This document shows, in pieces, positions 42,901-52,330 of a stretch of 64,000 nt of DNA. Numbering within the stretch: the first letter of the stretch is position 1; the number at the start of each line of letters is the position of its first letter. A model generated the notes under the pieces. It saw only the letters and a list, made by a program, of their open reading frames with translations, was not told where the DNA came from and ran no database searches. The position numbers were made by a program, and so were the translations under genes. Location of the stretch: positions 29,778,382 through 29,842,381 of the forward strand of contig JAJLRJ010000006.1 of the NCBI GenBank assembly GCA_024195265.1. Direction: 5' to 3'. This DNA is from Dendrophyllia cribrosa. Taxonomy: Eukaryota > Cnidaria > Anthozoa > Scleractinia > Dendrophylliidae.

Positions 42901-43672
42901 CAGTAATGACGTAGTAATATATTGCCACTGGGTGTCCTCACTCCCAAATGCCCAATGGGGAGAAGCAACACCTGACGCAAGAAGGAGCAGGAGCTCAAAG
43001 ACGTGGAAGGAGGGAGGGGCACCAAGCAGACATCTGATGGCCGTTTTATGAAAAAGAGGACTAAACCGGATAAGAGCTGCCTATTTTATACCTAACTCAT
43101 CCACTTGAGGCTTTTGCATAATGAACTCTCCCATGGGCTTGAGCAAGCATGAGTATTCTTTATAAGCTTGAATGATAACATATTTGAGGCATTTAAGCAT
43201 GTTTGCCCCAGTGAGAATAGTTCATTTGAATCCAGGTTTGAAGATGAAGACACACGACTCTGCCCGGGTCAAATTTTCTTAGGAAAAAATTGTAGCCTGT
43301 CAATAAACTTAAAACCGATAAACTAAAAAAAATCTATATCAATTAAGAGAACACGGATTGTAAGTATCGATTTTTATCGATGAATCCTACTCCTACTAAT
43401 CATTATAACCTGATTTTTGCACCACTCATTAACCGCTATTTTATATCACAGTGAATTAAACTTGTCGGGCGAATGATGAGAAATTCTCCGCAAACAAAAC
43501 TTAACTTGAAAGAAATAAATAAAGAGAAGGGTTGGCATGATACTTGCCGAATAAACCCGGACGACTCATTCTACGATCTTAATGCTTAAATACAAATTGG
43601 ATAATCGCGATGTCCGTGTAAAATGAAAATAAAACAGGCGATTTCCTTACCTTCAGATTGCTGATCCGCCAT
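36999..43672 (-). CDS. OTUB1: Otubain-1-like ubiquitin thioesterase, complete in eight exons
   Basis: OTUB1 removes Lys48-linked ubiquitin and inhibits E2 enzymes in cytosol and nucleus. Exons on the minus strand: 43672-43651, 41882-41827, 40885-40787, 40263-40145, 39998-39914, 39570-39514, 38002-37865 and 37208-36999. All are bounded by AG/GT and join in phase to 261 residues (human 271). It starts MADQQSEVTGNYDEAIMAQV. The catalytic motif is RKTRGDGNCFYRAFGF, with Asp74 and nucleophile Cys77; His252 and Asp254 are in RPGHYDILY. Other matches are GFPSFTIEDFHQV, FFENFIEGGRTVKEFC and KESDHIHIIALTDAL. The short N-terminus is typical of OTUB1 rather than OTUB2. The intron between exons 6 and 7 carries a 77-bp satellite. 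ATGGCGGATC at the start may double as a YY1-type element. Confidence 0.97.
38055..38228. mobile_element. Short Tigger-like MITE
   Basis: CAGTTGAAGCTC at the left and GAGCTTCGACTG at the right are inverted. The interior GTAAGTAGAGCTGTCTGCTT parallels GTAAGTAGAGCTGTCCGCTT in the 4071-4960 element, so this is a deletion relative of it. Confidence 0.65.
38617..39239. repeat. 77-bp satellite, eight units, derived from a SINE body
   Basis: CCCTGTGATGGACTAGCATC starts at 38617, 38695, 38772, 38849, 38926, 39003, 39086 and 39163. Periods are 77-78 bp, apart from one 83-bp unit with a six-base insertion (ACATGT). The unit equals part of the minus strand of the 22250-22520 SINE. It lies in OTUB1 intron 6. 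Confidence 0.93.
39279..39462. mobile_element. TTAA-flanked MITE family P, copy 2
   Basis: TTAACCCTTTAACTCCCAAG and GGGAGTGAAAGGGTTAA are inverted and bounded by TTAA. The interior matches 21021-21294 inverted. It lies directly after the satellite. Confidence 0.78.
40641..40759. mobile_element. MITE family T, copy 2
   Basis: TTTGGTTTGAAAATGTTC and GAACATTTTCAAACCAAA are inverted. The interior TTAGATTATCATAATGAATC matches TTAGATTATGAAAAAGAATC of copy 1. Confidence 0.8.
41497..41768. mobile_element. 272-bp fold-back MITE
   Basis: Arms of about 135 bp (AGTGGAATAAAGCCCAAAGT... and its inverse) meet near 41632 at CCCAAACTGG. The inner end GTCACTTAGGGCCTTAT recurs near the outer ends. It is in OTUB1 intron 1. 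Confidence 0.9.
41940..43640. other. OTUB1 intron 1, no gene recognised
   Basis: A minus-strand open frame at 42681-43025 is serine/leucine rich without a recognisable domain. 42360-42470 has CTTCGGA repeats (CTTCGGACAACTTCGGACAT). Nothing else is supported. Confidence 0.45.
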
Positions 43673-43814
43673 CTTTGATAGATTACTTGGTAACCTCGCT
43701 CCTTTATTGTTACCGACTTCACCAGCTTTTCGGTGGGAGAGGGTGGGCAGAAAAATATGTATTTTCTCCAAATTATTTTGCAACCGCAACCCTTCTCACT
43801 TTCGAATGCTAAAA

Positions 43815-44585
43815 TAGCAATTTTCGCTACCCTAAGGTATTTTAGGAGCATTGAAAAAAGTCCCCCCTTTCGCGCGGAGCCTGCTGTAAAACCAGGAGCC
43901 GAAAGTAATGTCGCTATTGGTCGCTATTGTGGTGGGTTTTGCATTGCTACATTTTGTGATTGGGTAAAAACCTGGTAAAAACTCTTGCGCCACCTTCGTA
44001 TAACTAAAACAAATGCGCATTTCTCGTACACGTTTTCCCACGCTTGGCTCCGGCTACATGTATTTGCTTCAAGTTCTTGTAAATGCTGGTTCTGCTCGTT
44101 ATAATTTTAAACATGTAAAAAATATCATCCAACTTCTGCTTTTATTTTATGTTTTATTTTAATTTGTAATTTTTATCTTTTTACCGATCGTATTTTATAA
44201 AATCGACAGCGTTTTAACGAGCTACGGCTCCTGAGCTCTTCGTGTATAAATAAACTATGTCTAAGATCTGATTGGTTCATTGCAAAGGCTGTGGGTGAGT
44301 TCCTTTGGGATGATCCGGATCCGGATCACTGATCCAAGATCACACGGATCATGCTGCATCAAAGGAACCGATGAATCCTTGTCCAGAGTGGATTCGTCGG
44401 TTCCTTTGATGCTTCATGATCCGAGTGATCTTGGATCAGTGATCCGGATCCGGATCATCCCAAAGGAACGCACCCACAGAGCCAGTGACATTTTAATATT
44501 TTTAAAGATACACGCTCCTTTACAACAAAACTTCAGTGTTAAACGTTAAACTGCCTTTCCGCTTAACTCTCTTTTGTGAGAGTTA
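43815..44585. repeat. Duplicated block P, copy 1
   Basis: Shares TTTCGC..CCTAAGGTATTTTA, CCAGGAGCC, then GCTTGGCTCCGGCTACATGT through TTTATTTTATGTTTTATTTT and CTGCCTTTCCGCTTAACTCT with 60075-60652. Part of it (GATTGG, CGTTTTCCC) derives from the family A element. Confidence 0.8.
44289..44479. mobile_element. Fold-back MITE rich in GGATCCGGATC
   Basis: CTGTGGGTGAGTTCCTTTGG and CCAAAGGAACGCACCCACAG are inverted. Arms of about 85 bp contain GATCCGGATCCGGATCACTG. It lies inside block P copy 1 and is absent from 60075-60652. Confidence 0.9.
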
Positions 44586-45385
44586 AGGTGGCTGAACACA
44601 GTTTGCGCGCGCTCTTCAATTTCAGCTGCTTACGTCAGTCAGCGCGCGCAGAGTTTTAAGAAAAACAAACGTGGCGCCTGTTCAGCGATCATTTTATTTT
44701 GCTCAGCGTGGATCGCGAAAGTGTTGTTTTTCGTCTTAAAATCAAACAATTTTTTGTTCGTAAAAATGTTTGTTGAATCAATAGATAATATATAGAACCA
44801 TTGAAGAAATACACTGCCTTTTTGGTCGTTTTTGTCTTTGGATCGAGAACCCAGTCAAATGCAACGCATGCGCAGTTGACCAAAAAATTGTGACTGGATG
44901 TTTTAGCGATTTTTCTCGGAAACGTGCTGATTTCTACGAAACTACTCATTAGAATTTCACGAAATTTGGCACAATAATAGTTCCGAATATGCCGAACTCA
45001 CCTGCCATCAAAAATTTGAAATCTAACAGAGGAGATTTTTACAAAACGCAAACATATTAAACCACAAATTACGGAAGATCCCTCTGTCAAAATTACATGA
45101 GACCAGTGTTAACATGCGAATATTTTTACGAGTTTACTGGAGACAAATGATGGACAAAATCTAATGACTAGATTTTCTGAAAATAAAAGAAACCAAATAT
45201 TGCAGGCTGATTTTCAATCCACCGTGTTGCCATGGCAACACCCTAAAAGCTCAACAAAAATATCAAAATATATAGCTTGTTGCTTAATCGTATGCCTCGC
45301 CAATTTTGGGCGCTCAGACGTTAGTGGTTTTAAAATGACAATGATTGACGCATAGGTACAGTGAAACTGTGTTCAGCCACCTTAA
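44583..45385. mobile_element. 803-bp TTAA-flanked element with an empty sister site
   Basis: TTAAGGTGGCTGAACACAGT and CTGTGTTCAGCCACCTTAA are inverted ends with TTAA on both sides. The paralogous block has the uninterrupted GAGAGTTAAGTGAAAGTTG at 60643-60661. No transposase is visible. Confidence 0.88.
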
Positions 45386-45414
45386 GTGCAACAAGTTGTC
45401 CGTCGTTTGTTCAC

Positions 45415-46083
45415 TTCTTCAAAGGCTTTTCCTTATTTGTTTGACCGGCTTCACTGCATGTAGTAAAAATGGCCAACAAATAAAAATAATTCAAACACAA
45501 CCGCAAATATGTTTGATAATTTTGAGCAAAAAGTTATAAATAATAAATAAATAAAATACTAAAGCTCCCAATTACTAGTTTGTCTGCACAATTCGACACT
45601 ATGTTTACCTAAATTTTACGACTGTGAACCGCCAGTTTTATTTCACCATCGAAACACGTCACGGACTGACGGCGGGAACTACGTTGGATAAAACAAAAAC
45701 CCAAACGCTGCCAGCTTTTCATCACCAATTTTTATAATTTATACCCTGACACCTGTGACAGTTGATGAAAAGGCGAAAATGAATCAATTTAAACATTGTT
45801 TATTCAGTTCAATTCTAAAAGACTAATTACCTCGCAAACGTTTTAGGGTAATTGATAAGAATAACTATAAAACAAAAACCCAAACGCTGCCAGCTTTTCA
45901 CCACCAATTTTTATAATTTATACCCTGACACCTGTGACAGTTGATGAAAAGGCGAAAATGAATCAATTTAGACATTGTTTATTCAGTTCAATTCTAAAAG
46001 ATTAATTACCTCGCAAACGTTTTAGGGTAATTGATAAGAACTAACACCTGTTATAACATCGTGCTACTGCCATGGCGAACTAA
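45415..46083. repeat. Duplicated block A, copy 1, with internal tandem duplication
   Basis: Contains GGCTTCACTGCATGTAGTAA, GCTCCCAATTACTAGTTTGT and CGTCACGGACTGACGGCGGG. A ~177-bp part (ATAAAACAAAAACCCAAACG...) is present twice, near 45690 and 45868. Other copies are 56155-56645 and 60690-61622. Confidence 0.85.
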
Positions 46084-46291
46084 TAGAGATGTTTCGCATA
46101 AGCACACTCCATATGATAATGACCTACTAATAGTGGCTAACACCTAATAAGTATGCTAATTTCAGATGAAGCTCATGAATACCTTTATTTTGCGTGAACA
46201 AGCAGTTTATTCAAAGTTTATTCAATCCTTTTAGCTAGTTTCATGATAGTTGAAATATACACACACCTTTTTATTCACGATTTCGTAAAAG

Positions 46292-47106
46292 TCAGTCGCT
46301 GTTTGTATCTTCAAATTTATCTAAAACGGAATTAATTTTGTCCATCATACGCATGGCCTTATTGCACATTTGTGTGTGTGCTTGATTTGCTTCCTTGGCA
46401 TACTTTTCACGACGTTTCTTCTTCTTGTTCTCTTGTTTCTTTGGTGCTTTCGCACAGAAGACATCGCTTCCGCTAGGTTCAGCTGGCTTCTCTTCATCAT
46501 CACCAGAAGGGTCACCGCGTTCAATGGGTGGTTCCTCTTCACTAGAATCACTACTTTATACATGTGCTTCATAAGCAAACTTACTCAGCCGTCGCTCCTC
46601 TGGAGTGGACTTCATCGCGTAACGCATTTTGGATTTTTTAATCATTTGCGACATGCTTTGAGAGGTGCTTGGTTGCGGCATGCTTTTAGATGTACTTGGT
46701 CCGCTTTCCTGGCTTGCTTTCTTTATATTTTGGTTGACAATCCTCTGCACACGCTTTATCGCCGCTTTTTTTTCTGCGTTGTTATAGTATACTTCACCGT
46801 TTTCTCCTTCTTTAAATAGTTGCCCGACATGGATGTTACCTGGGATTTAATAAATCCAAGGATTTCATCCCATCCACCCGTACATTGATGGTATGCTTTA
46901 AGCACAAGTTCCTCTTCTTCTTTCGTCACATGGTAACGTTGCCGTTTAGTCTCCGACGACACTGAAACTAAAGTGGACGGTAATTTTTACAACATAGCCA
47001 GGTTTGGGAGGAGTATTTTTCAGAAATTAGACTACATACCTTGCAATCCATCAGAGTTTGGCACATCGTCGTCTGCAAATTTGACTGGACGCCAAAAGTT
47101 TGCCAT
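46292..47106 (-). pseudogene. Harbinger Myb/SANT-like DNA-binding protein, broken
   Basis: The partner protein of Harbinger elements binds the ends and brings the transposase to the nucleus. Exon 1 (47106-47040) encodes MANFWRPVKFADDDVPNSDG and has donor GTATGT. Exon 2 starts at 46961 after TTTCAG: SSETKRQRYHVTKEEEELVL, then HQCTGGWDEILGFI, a Myb/SANT-type helix region. A one-base frame change near 46848 moves the frame to IHVGQLFKEGENGEVYYNNA. An internal TAA (46556-46558) then interrupts the same frame before SSDSSEEEPPIERGDPSGDD and the basic C-terminus KKKKRREKYAKEANQAHTQM, ending KFEDTNSD at 46292. So one frameshift and one nonsense codon are present. An unseen short intron could explain the frame change but not the stop. 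Confidence 0.75.
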
Positions 47107-47568
47107 CGGTACGGCAAGCACATGTAGAGCAAATTGACAGCGACAAAAAAACAGTACACAGGCCTTTTTGTAAGCAATTAATATTGGCCGAACAACTTTA
47201 AAGATTAGAGTTTTCAAAATCGGGAATCCAGTGAAGCCGTTTCTTTGTGTGTGCTCACAAAAGAAACAATTGTTGAAAAAGTCATTACTTCTGATTATTC
47301 CTATGTGGTTATGTAGGCGGGGTAGGTTTTTATGTTTCGGATTAAACAGAAAGAGTAGATCGGAGTGTTCAGGGACTTAGCAGGAGCCCCATGGACTTCT
47401 CTTTCGGTGTTATTTTTGATCAAAATATTCCTGTTATTATTTCTTCAGTTCTTTGAAGCCTTTGATGAAACCGAAAACGAAAAAATATATACATATATAT
47501 ACTCAAAGAACTTTCAGTTTCAATTGACAATATTGTTTATACAGAGAAACGTTTTCAGTCTGACAGGC

Positions 47569-48711
47569 ATGCCAAGAGAATTGTCGCTACGAAGGCAATT
47601 GGAAATTGTTTGTTTATTTTTAATAATGATAACAACAATTCCAACGCCCTTTGAGAACCATGATGCACAGGAAGAGTTATTAAGATTGTTGCTTCCTGGT
47701 CTCCTTTTGCTGGCAACAATGTTAGCCCCACCCAATATTGGTGAAGCGTTACCGATCATGCATCGTCTAGACCCAACTTTCCATGGCTTTGACTTCACCG
47801 GAAGAGACTTTTTTTCAATGATAGAGAGTCAAAGATACTTGTTTTGGCTGAATACTGGTGAATTGCCTGAAACTTTGGCTGAAATTGCGGAAGATATATC
47901 TCACGATTTGTCTAGATGGAATAGAAATGGTCATCCAAGACAAAGACGAAGGAGGTCTAAATTGAATTGCATTAATAAGGTATTGTTGACAATCATGTGG
48001 CTCAGAAAGTATCATTGTTTAAACACACTGGCGCTGATGTTTGACGTTAGTCCACCAACTGTTTCGGCTACGATTCATCGAGTAATTCCAGCTTTATGGA
48101 GATATTTTCGGAATCAAGTAACCTGGCCTACCATGGGTGAATGGAATGCTTTACGCGGAAATTGGCGTTCTTTTCCCGATGCTGTTGGTTGCATTGATGG
48201 CACACCACATAAAATTTATCGCCCGGAGGCTGAGCCGCAAGCCGAATTTTATAGTGGTCATCGCCACTACCATCTTATGAACACCCAACTTATCGTTGAT
48301 AACTTGGGAAATATAGTGTTCTTGCAGGCGGGTTTTCTAGGAGCTATGAATGATGCGGGGAACTTTAATATGATGGAAAGGATTGGGCCTGGAACACGTT
48401 ATCATGATATGCCTGCCAACTTGGTCCTTTTAGCAGACAAAGGCTATGCAGACGTACCACCGCTTCTCACACCTTTTAGAGCTGCTCAAATTCGGCGCTT
48501 AGGAAGGCTCGATCGACAGCGAGCACGAAGATTCAATCGACGACTATCCAAGTGTAGAATCATCATTGAACATACAATAAAATACATGAAAAGCTACAAA
48601 GCGGTTGGAAGCATTTGGCGCCACCCCCGCTGGTTTCAGCCCGTAGTGGTGGAGCTGTGCACTTTTCTCGCCCAGAGACATGTAGTGCTTTTTGAAGAAC
48701 TAAGTGACTAA
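47569..48711 (+). CDS. PIF/Harbinger transposase (DDE superfamily nuclease), intact
   Basis: I chose ATG 47569 (MPRELSLRRQLEIV); the open frame extends upstream to 47365, but that part starts from GTG and TTTTCAG precedes the ATG closely, so an upstream exon is possible. Length is 380 residues. A helix-turn-helix-like region is LNTLALMFDVSPPTVSATIH. The catalytic triad is Asp210 in AVGCIDGTPHKIYRP, Asp262 in FLGAMNDAGNF and Glu334 in KCRIIIEHTIKYMK; ADKGYAD lies between, as usual in DDE_Tnp_4. FYSGHRHYHLMNTQLIVD also matches. No internal stop or frameshift. The enzyme would cut and rejoin the element's ends at TWA targets. It is divergent from the broken Myb-like gene, with 460 bp between them. 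Confidence 0.93.
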   Translation: MPRELSLRRQLEIVCLFLIMITTIPTPFENHDAQEELLRLLLPGLLLLATMLAPPNIGEALPIMHRLDPTFHGFDFTGRDFFSMIESQRYLFWLNTGELPETLAEIAEDISHDLSRWNRNGHPRQRRRRSKLNCINKVLLTIMWLRKYHCLNTLALMFDVSPPTVSATIHRVIPALWRYFRNQVTWPTMGEWNALRGNWRSFPDAVGCIDGTPHKIYRPEAEPQAEFYSGHRHYHLMNTQLIVDNLGNIVFLQAGFLGAMNDAGNFNMMERIGPGTRYHDMPANLVLLADKGYADVPPLLTPFRAAQIRRLGRLDRQRARRFNRRLSKCRIIIEHTIKYMKSYKAVGSIWRHPRWFQPVVVELCTFLAQRHVVLFEELSD

Positions 48712-49074
48712 ACTGTGCGCAAAATATTTGTATGAAACAAAGTAGACAAAAAATTAATTAATCAAGAAAAATGATAACGAATAGATCGAACAGATCATAT
48801 ATTTAAATTAAAACTAGTTAGCGGTTGCCAATAATTTGTTAAAAATGGATTTTATTGTCAGCAATAGTCAATAAATCTTTAGTTCGAATATTTTTTATTC
48901 TGTTAAAATTATTTTAATGATTAAAATTAAATTTAATTTGATGAAATAAAGACTTTCACAGCTTCGTCTGAAATTAGCATACTTAGTAGGTGATAGCCAC
49001 TATTAGTAGGTCATTATCATATGGAGTGTGCTTATGCGAAACATCTCTATTATATTGATCGCATTAGGGTCCGA

Positions 49075-49720
49075 CCATTTAACTTTTGAGGGGGAGGTTG
49101 GGGGTGGGGGGAGGTAGGTGATTTTTAAAAAAAAACTCCTGCAAGCGCTTGTCGGAAGAAAAAAAATTGCATGCAGCACAAATGGAATAGAAAAAAGTTC
49201 TTGCAGTGCTGTAAGGAAGAAAAAAATGTTACAAAGCTATTTTATTATTTACACTGAGAGCTGTACAAAATCACCAGCGAAACTGCACCTATTCTTCTCT
49301 TGCTTCCTTTTAAACACTGGATTTGGTGGTGCTGCAGTCTGAATTATTGCTTCATACATGCAATGTATTACAATGTTATTAATATTGACATATCAAGCAA
49401 TCAGTGTCGTTTTCTGGTTTTCTGTGGTTAAGAATGTCGGGCTTCCTGGTTTTTTTTTTTAGTTTCTTTTTGGACAGCACAGCATGTTTTGTTCCTTACA
49501 AGGTATTGACATTTATTCCCCTCCTTTGATTGCAGTTACACACTTTATGGTCTCACATTTTATGCCAGGCAGCATAATGAGCATTATACATGCAAAATTA
49601 ATTAATGTGGAAAATGGGTGCACTATGATGGCCTCAAAGAGAATCAGTGCCCAGGAAGTGGCCTGTTTTCCCAGTCGTGTTACACGGCAATGACACAAAC
49701 TAGTAACTAATAAAGAATTC
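49075..49720. other. Unique segment between Harbinger and block N; no gene
   Basis: Includes a G-rich tract (GGGGGAGGTTGGGGGTGGGG) at 49090 and A-rich direct repeats (GAAGAAAAAAA). The duplicated MITE expected here (see 56616-56753) is missing its right half. Confidence 0.45.
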
Positions 49721-50170
49721 CCGACCTTTATACAAAATTTCCATTTTCCCACGCCGCGGCTGTTTATCACTGAGAATTGTGCCGGTAGCTTTTTCGTCAC
49801 AGAAAATCGAAGAGTAAACGGTGGAGAAAGAATATTCAGTATTCTTTCAGAGGAGAAAGTTACGACAGGCGGAATTTCTAAAATAACTGATGTCAGTTGT
49901 AGAAAGTTTTATGTTAATTTCAATTTAAAGTTCCATACACCTGCCGTTTTGCTTATGAATATTTTTTCTGTTCAGTAAACTCTACGTTTTACAAAACACA
50001 ATTCATACCACAAGAAAGATGACAAAGATGCTGTTTACAACATGCATAATTTCCTTCACTTCACTTCTTTAAGTTATATTTTGCAACGGTTAACTTTAAG
50101 GACCTGAGTCCCCGATCACCTTACCTACCATAATACTATATACAAAACAATATGCGCTATTCTGGAAATC
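49720..50170. repeat. Duplicated blocks N and U, copy 1
   Basis: Block N (GAATTCCCGACCTTTATACA...GAGGAGAAAGTTACGAC, to about 49905) and block U (TTATGTTAATTTCAATTTAA...GCAACGGTTAACTTTAAGGA) are shared with 57050-57900 and 62040-63500. Block U also precedes the second receptor at 51885-52270. It is the 3' flank of each receptor gene. Confidence 0.8.
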
Positions 50171-50245
50171 TATCTGTCCTAACATAAAAGACATTTTTTT
50201 AAACTGAACATCCCTTTTCGTAGTATACAATAGAAAAATATCTAG

Positions 50246-51136
50246 CTAACAGAATAAAGAGCAAAGTTGTGCCATTGTGTCCTTAACTGCCTGTCTTACT
50301 TCTTTCATCTTCCAGCAGTAAAGCGCCGGGTTTAATGATGAGTTGAAGTAGACTAAAGTCGCTGTTACTGTAAACAAAGCAAGATGAGTAGATGAGGAGA
50401 ACTCGTTTTGAGTTAGCCAAGCCACCATTATAGCATATGGTAGATAACAAGCTGCTAACGGCAACTGCACCCACAGTGCACCGGACACTGCCTTCTTGTA
50501 TCGTGGTATATCCATTGGAATTCCTTGGGTCGGTTGTTCTTGGATTTGATGATGACGCAGAGTGAGGAAAATTTTGGTATAAGAGACAATCGAGGTGACT
50601 AAACACAGTGATATAACTATGTAGCCATACCATCTGGTTATAAGGTGATTCAAAAAATGCATCGCTGTGCCGACAATGGAGGTCCGCTTTAATGTTACAA
50701 CTTCTCTGTATCTGAGCCCCAACAACAGAGCGAGAAGTCTGTCCACGCTTATTGCAGTCAATGTTGACAACGACACTAAGCACAAAATAGAGCCTGTGGT
50801 AAAAGCTGCATCAAATGCGTGGCGACAAATATTCCATGGTTCGTTCACGACAGACAACAAATAAGCAACACCAAGAGGTTCCACAATGATACCAACACAG
50901 AGATCAGTTGTCGCTAGGGTACGATACAAGAGTTTGGACGGCGGATGAAGTGAAGTCTCCTTGTGAAGGGCAACTAGGATCAGAGCATTCTCCAAAAATG
51001 CAGTAATGGATAGAACAATATTCAGCACTGAAAGAAAGATCAGCAGATTGCGTATCCCTGCAGATAATTCTGCCGAGCAAACCAATTCCTCGAATGTTTT
51101 CTGGTTTCCATCATCGGCAAAGTTTGTGTTTGCCAT
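50246..51136 (-). CDS. Class A GPCR copy 1, internally deleted, probably decaying
   Basis: Frame of 296 residues starting MANTNFADDGNQKTFEELVC. TM1 is NIVLSITAFLENALILVALH; the usual G-N is E-N here. TM2 has LATTDLCVGI, TM3 ends AISVDRLLALL (DRL in place of DRY), TM6 has AACYLPYAIMVAWL and TM7 has NSSLNPALYCWKMKEVRQAV (NPALY). Compared with the copy at 57923, a 30-base in-frame deletion removes about ten residues of TM4 (YITITVFWVVF region, including its Trp), and 21 bases are missing in intracellular loop 3 (VHDNIHQ). The frame is open, but a receptor without TM4 is unlikely to fold. The ligand is unknown. Confidence 0.82.
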   Translation of the reverse strand: MANTNFADDGNQKTFEELVCSAELSAGIRNLLIFLSVLNIVLSITAFLENALILVALHKETSLHPPSKLLYRTLATTDLCVGIIVEPLGVAYLLSVVNEPWNICRHAFDAAFTTGSILCLVSLSTLTAISVDRLLALLLGLRYREVVTLKRTSIVGTAMHFLNHLITRWYGYIVISLCLVTSIVSYTKIFLTLRHHQIQEQPTQGIPMDIPRYKKAVSGALWVQLPLAACYLPYAIMVAWLTQNEFSSSTHLALFTVTATLVYFNSSLNPALYCWKMKEVRQAVKDTMAQLCSLFC

Positions 51137-51379
51137 GTTGCTCAGTGGGATTCGTGTACGAGCGAAAAAAATAAATACCGCTTCTTAGTTAAGACGGCTG
51201 TCTTAATATCTTTCAGTTATGACAATATTTTTTAACTACCTGTTATGTATTTCGAGACATTTTTAAAGAAAAAATCACCTGCGTGAACGATGCAACACGA
51301 TATCGTAGTAAATATAACTAATGGAAAAAGAAAAGATGTCTTGTTTCATCTCTTCTTTCTTTGAAGAAAAATCACCTAC

Positions 51380-51690
51380 GTGAACGACATCTTTTCTTTT
51401 ATTAAGAAGGCGAAATTTACGTCCTTCTGTTGGAGGCTAGCTCGTTGCAGAGCAGAGGTACGCGGGATCGGCACAGCAACACACTTCAGCACTTCAGTAC
51501 GATTTATTCACTTACATTTCCTTGCGTTTTACAGTTTCTTTCTGTTTCTCTTCTGTCTTCAGATGTTATTCTCAGTCTTAATCTCTTCTGACTTACTCTC
51601 TTTCGACTTGTCCTCCTTCGACTTATTCTCTTTCGGCTTAACCTTACACTGCTTACTCTTTATATATATTTTATCGCCTTAATTACATGC
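51380..51690. other. Intergenic, pyrimidine-rich; no gene
   Basis: A plus-strand open frame at 51380-51682 is only Phe/Ser/Leu-rich low complexity (SSDLLSFDLSSFDLFSFG), reflecting TCTTTCGAC repeats. It is not supported as coding. Confidence 0.5.
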
Positions 51691-52330
51691 AAATATTTCA
51701 AAACAACTTTTACCGATCATGAAATGTTTGCTAGTTAATTAAAATAATATTAATAATCTCTTACGGAGGTTTCTCTTTAGGGCGAAGTAACTTAACAGCA
51801 AATTATTAACGTAACCTAAATAACAGAATTACAGGCTACATATTGACTTTTCCTAAAAGATTTTTAAACCTTTTAGGAATACCTTTCCTTCAGTCTTCTT
51901 TTAACTATGTGTATTTTTATTTACAGAATATTATTATTATTCTCTACAATTGCCTTCACACATATTTGTCTCATCTCATTTTATGTTAATTTCTAGTCGA
52001 AGTTCCATTCACCTGTCATTTTGCAGTTATGAATATTCTTTTATTTTAGTAAAACTGCACTTTACTTTTTGCAACACACAATTCATACCAGGAGAAAGAT
52101 GCTGCTTACAACATGAATAGGTCTGAATAGTTTTCTTCATTTCACTTCTTTAAGTAATATTTTGCAACGGTTGTCTTTAAGGACTTTAGTCCCCACTCAG
52201 CTTTCCTACCATAATACTATATACAATACAGCATGCGTTATGCTGGAAATCTATCTGTCCTAACATACACGGCTTTTAAAGAAACTGAACATCTCTTTTC
52301 ACAGCATACAATGGACAAAATAGCTGAGGA

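Larger units (their letters stand above)
46084..49049. mobile_element. PIF/Harbinger-type DNA transposon, 2.97 kb
   Basis: TAGAGATGTTTCGCATAAGC and GCTTATGCGAAACATCTCTA are the ends of ~90-bp inverted repeats with about three mismatches. Inside are a DDE transposase (plus, 47569-48711) and a divergent two-exon Myb/SANT-like gene (minus), the two-gene layout of this superfamily. Flanks are TAA on the left and TTA on the right. The paralogous block reads GGCGAACTAATATATTGATC without the element at 56638-56657. Confidence 0.93.

Noticed and set aside
42681..43025. 114-codon minus-strand frame in OTUB1 intron 1
   Set aside because: No domain, no splice context and low-complexity composition; most likely chance.
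46370..46819. 149-codon plus-strand frame in the Harbinger element
   Set aside because: It is antisense to the Myb-like gene; its hydrophobic Phe/Leu content mirrors the Lys/Ser-rich coding strand.
47365..47568. Upstream extension of the Harbinger transposase from a GTG
   Set aside because: No ATG in this part and the family usually starts near the MPREL-like residues; kept only as a possible upstream exon.
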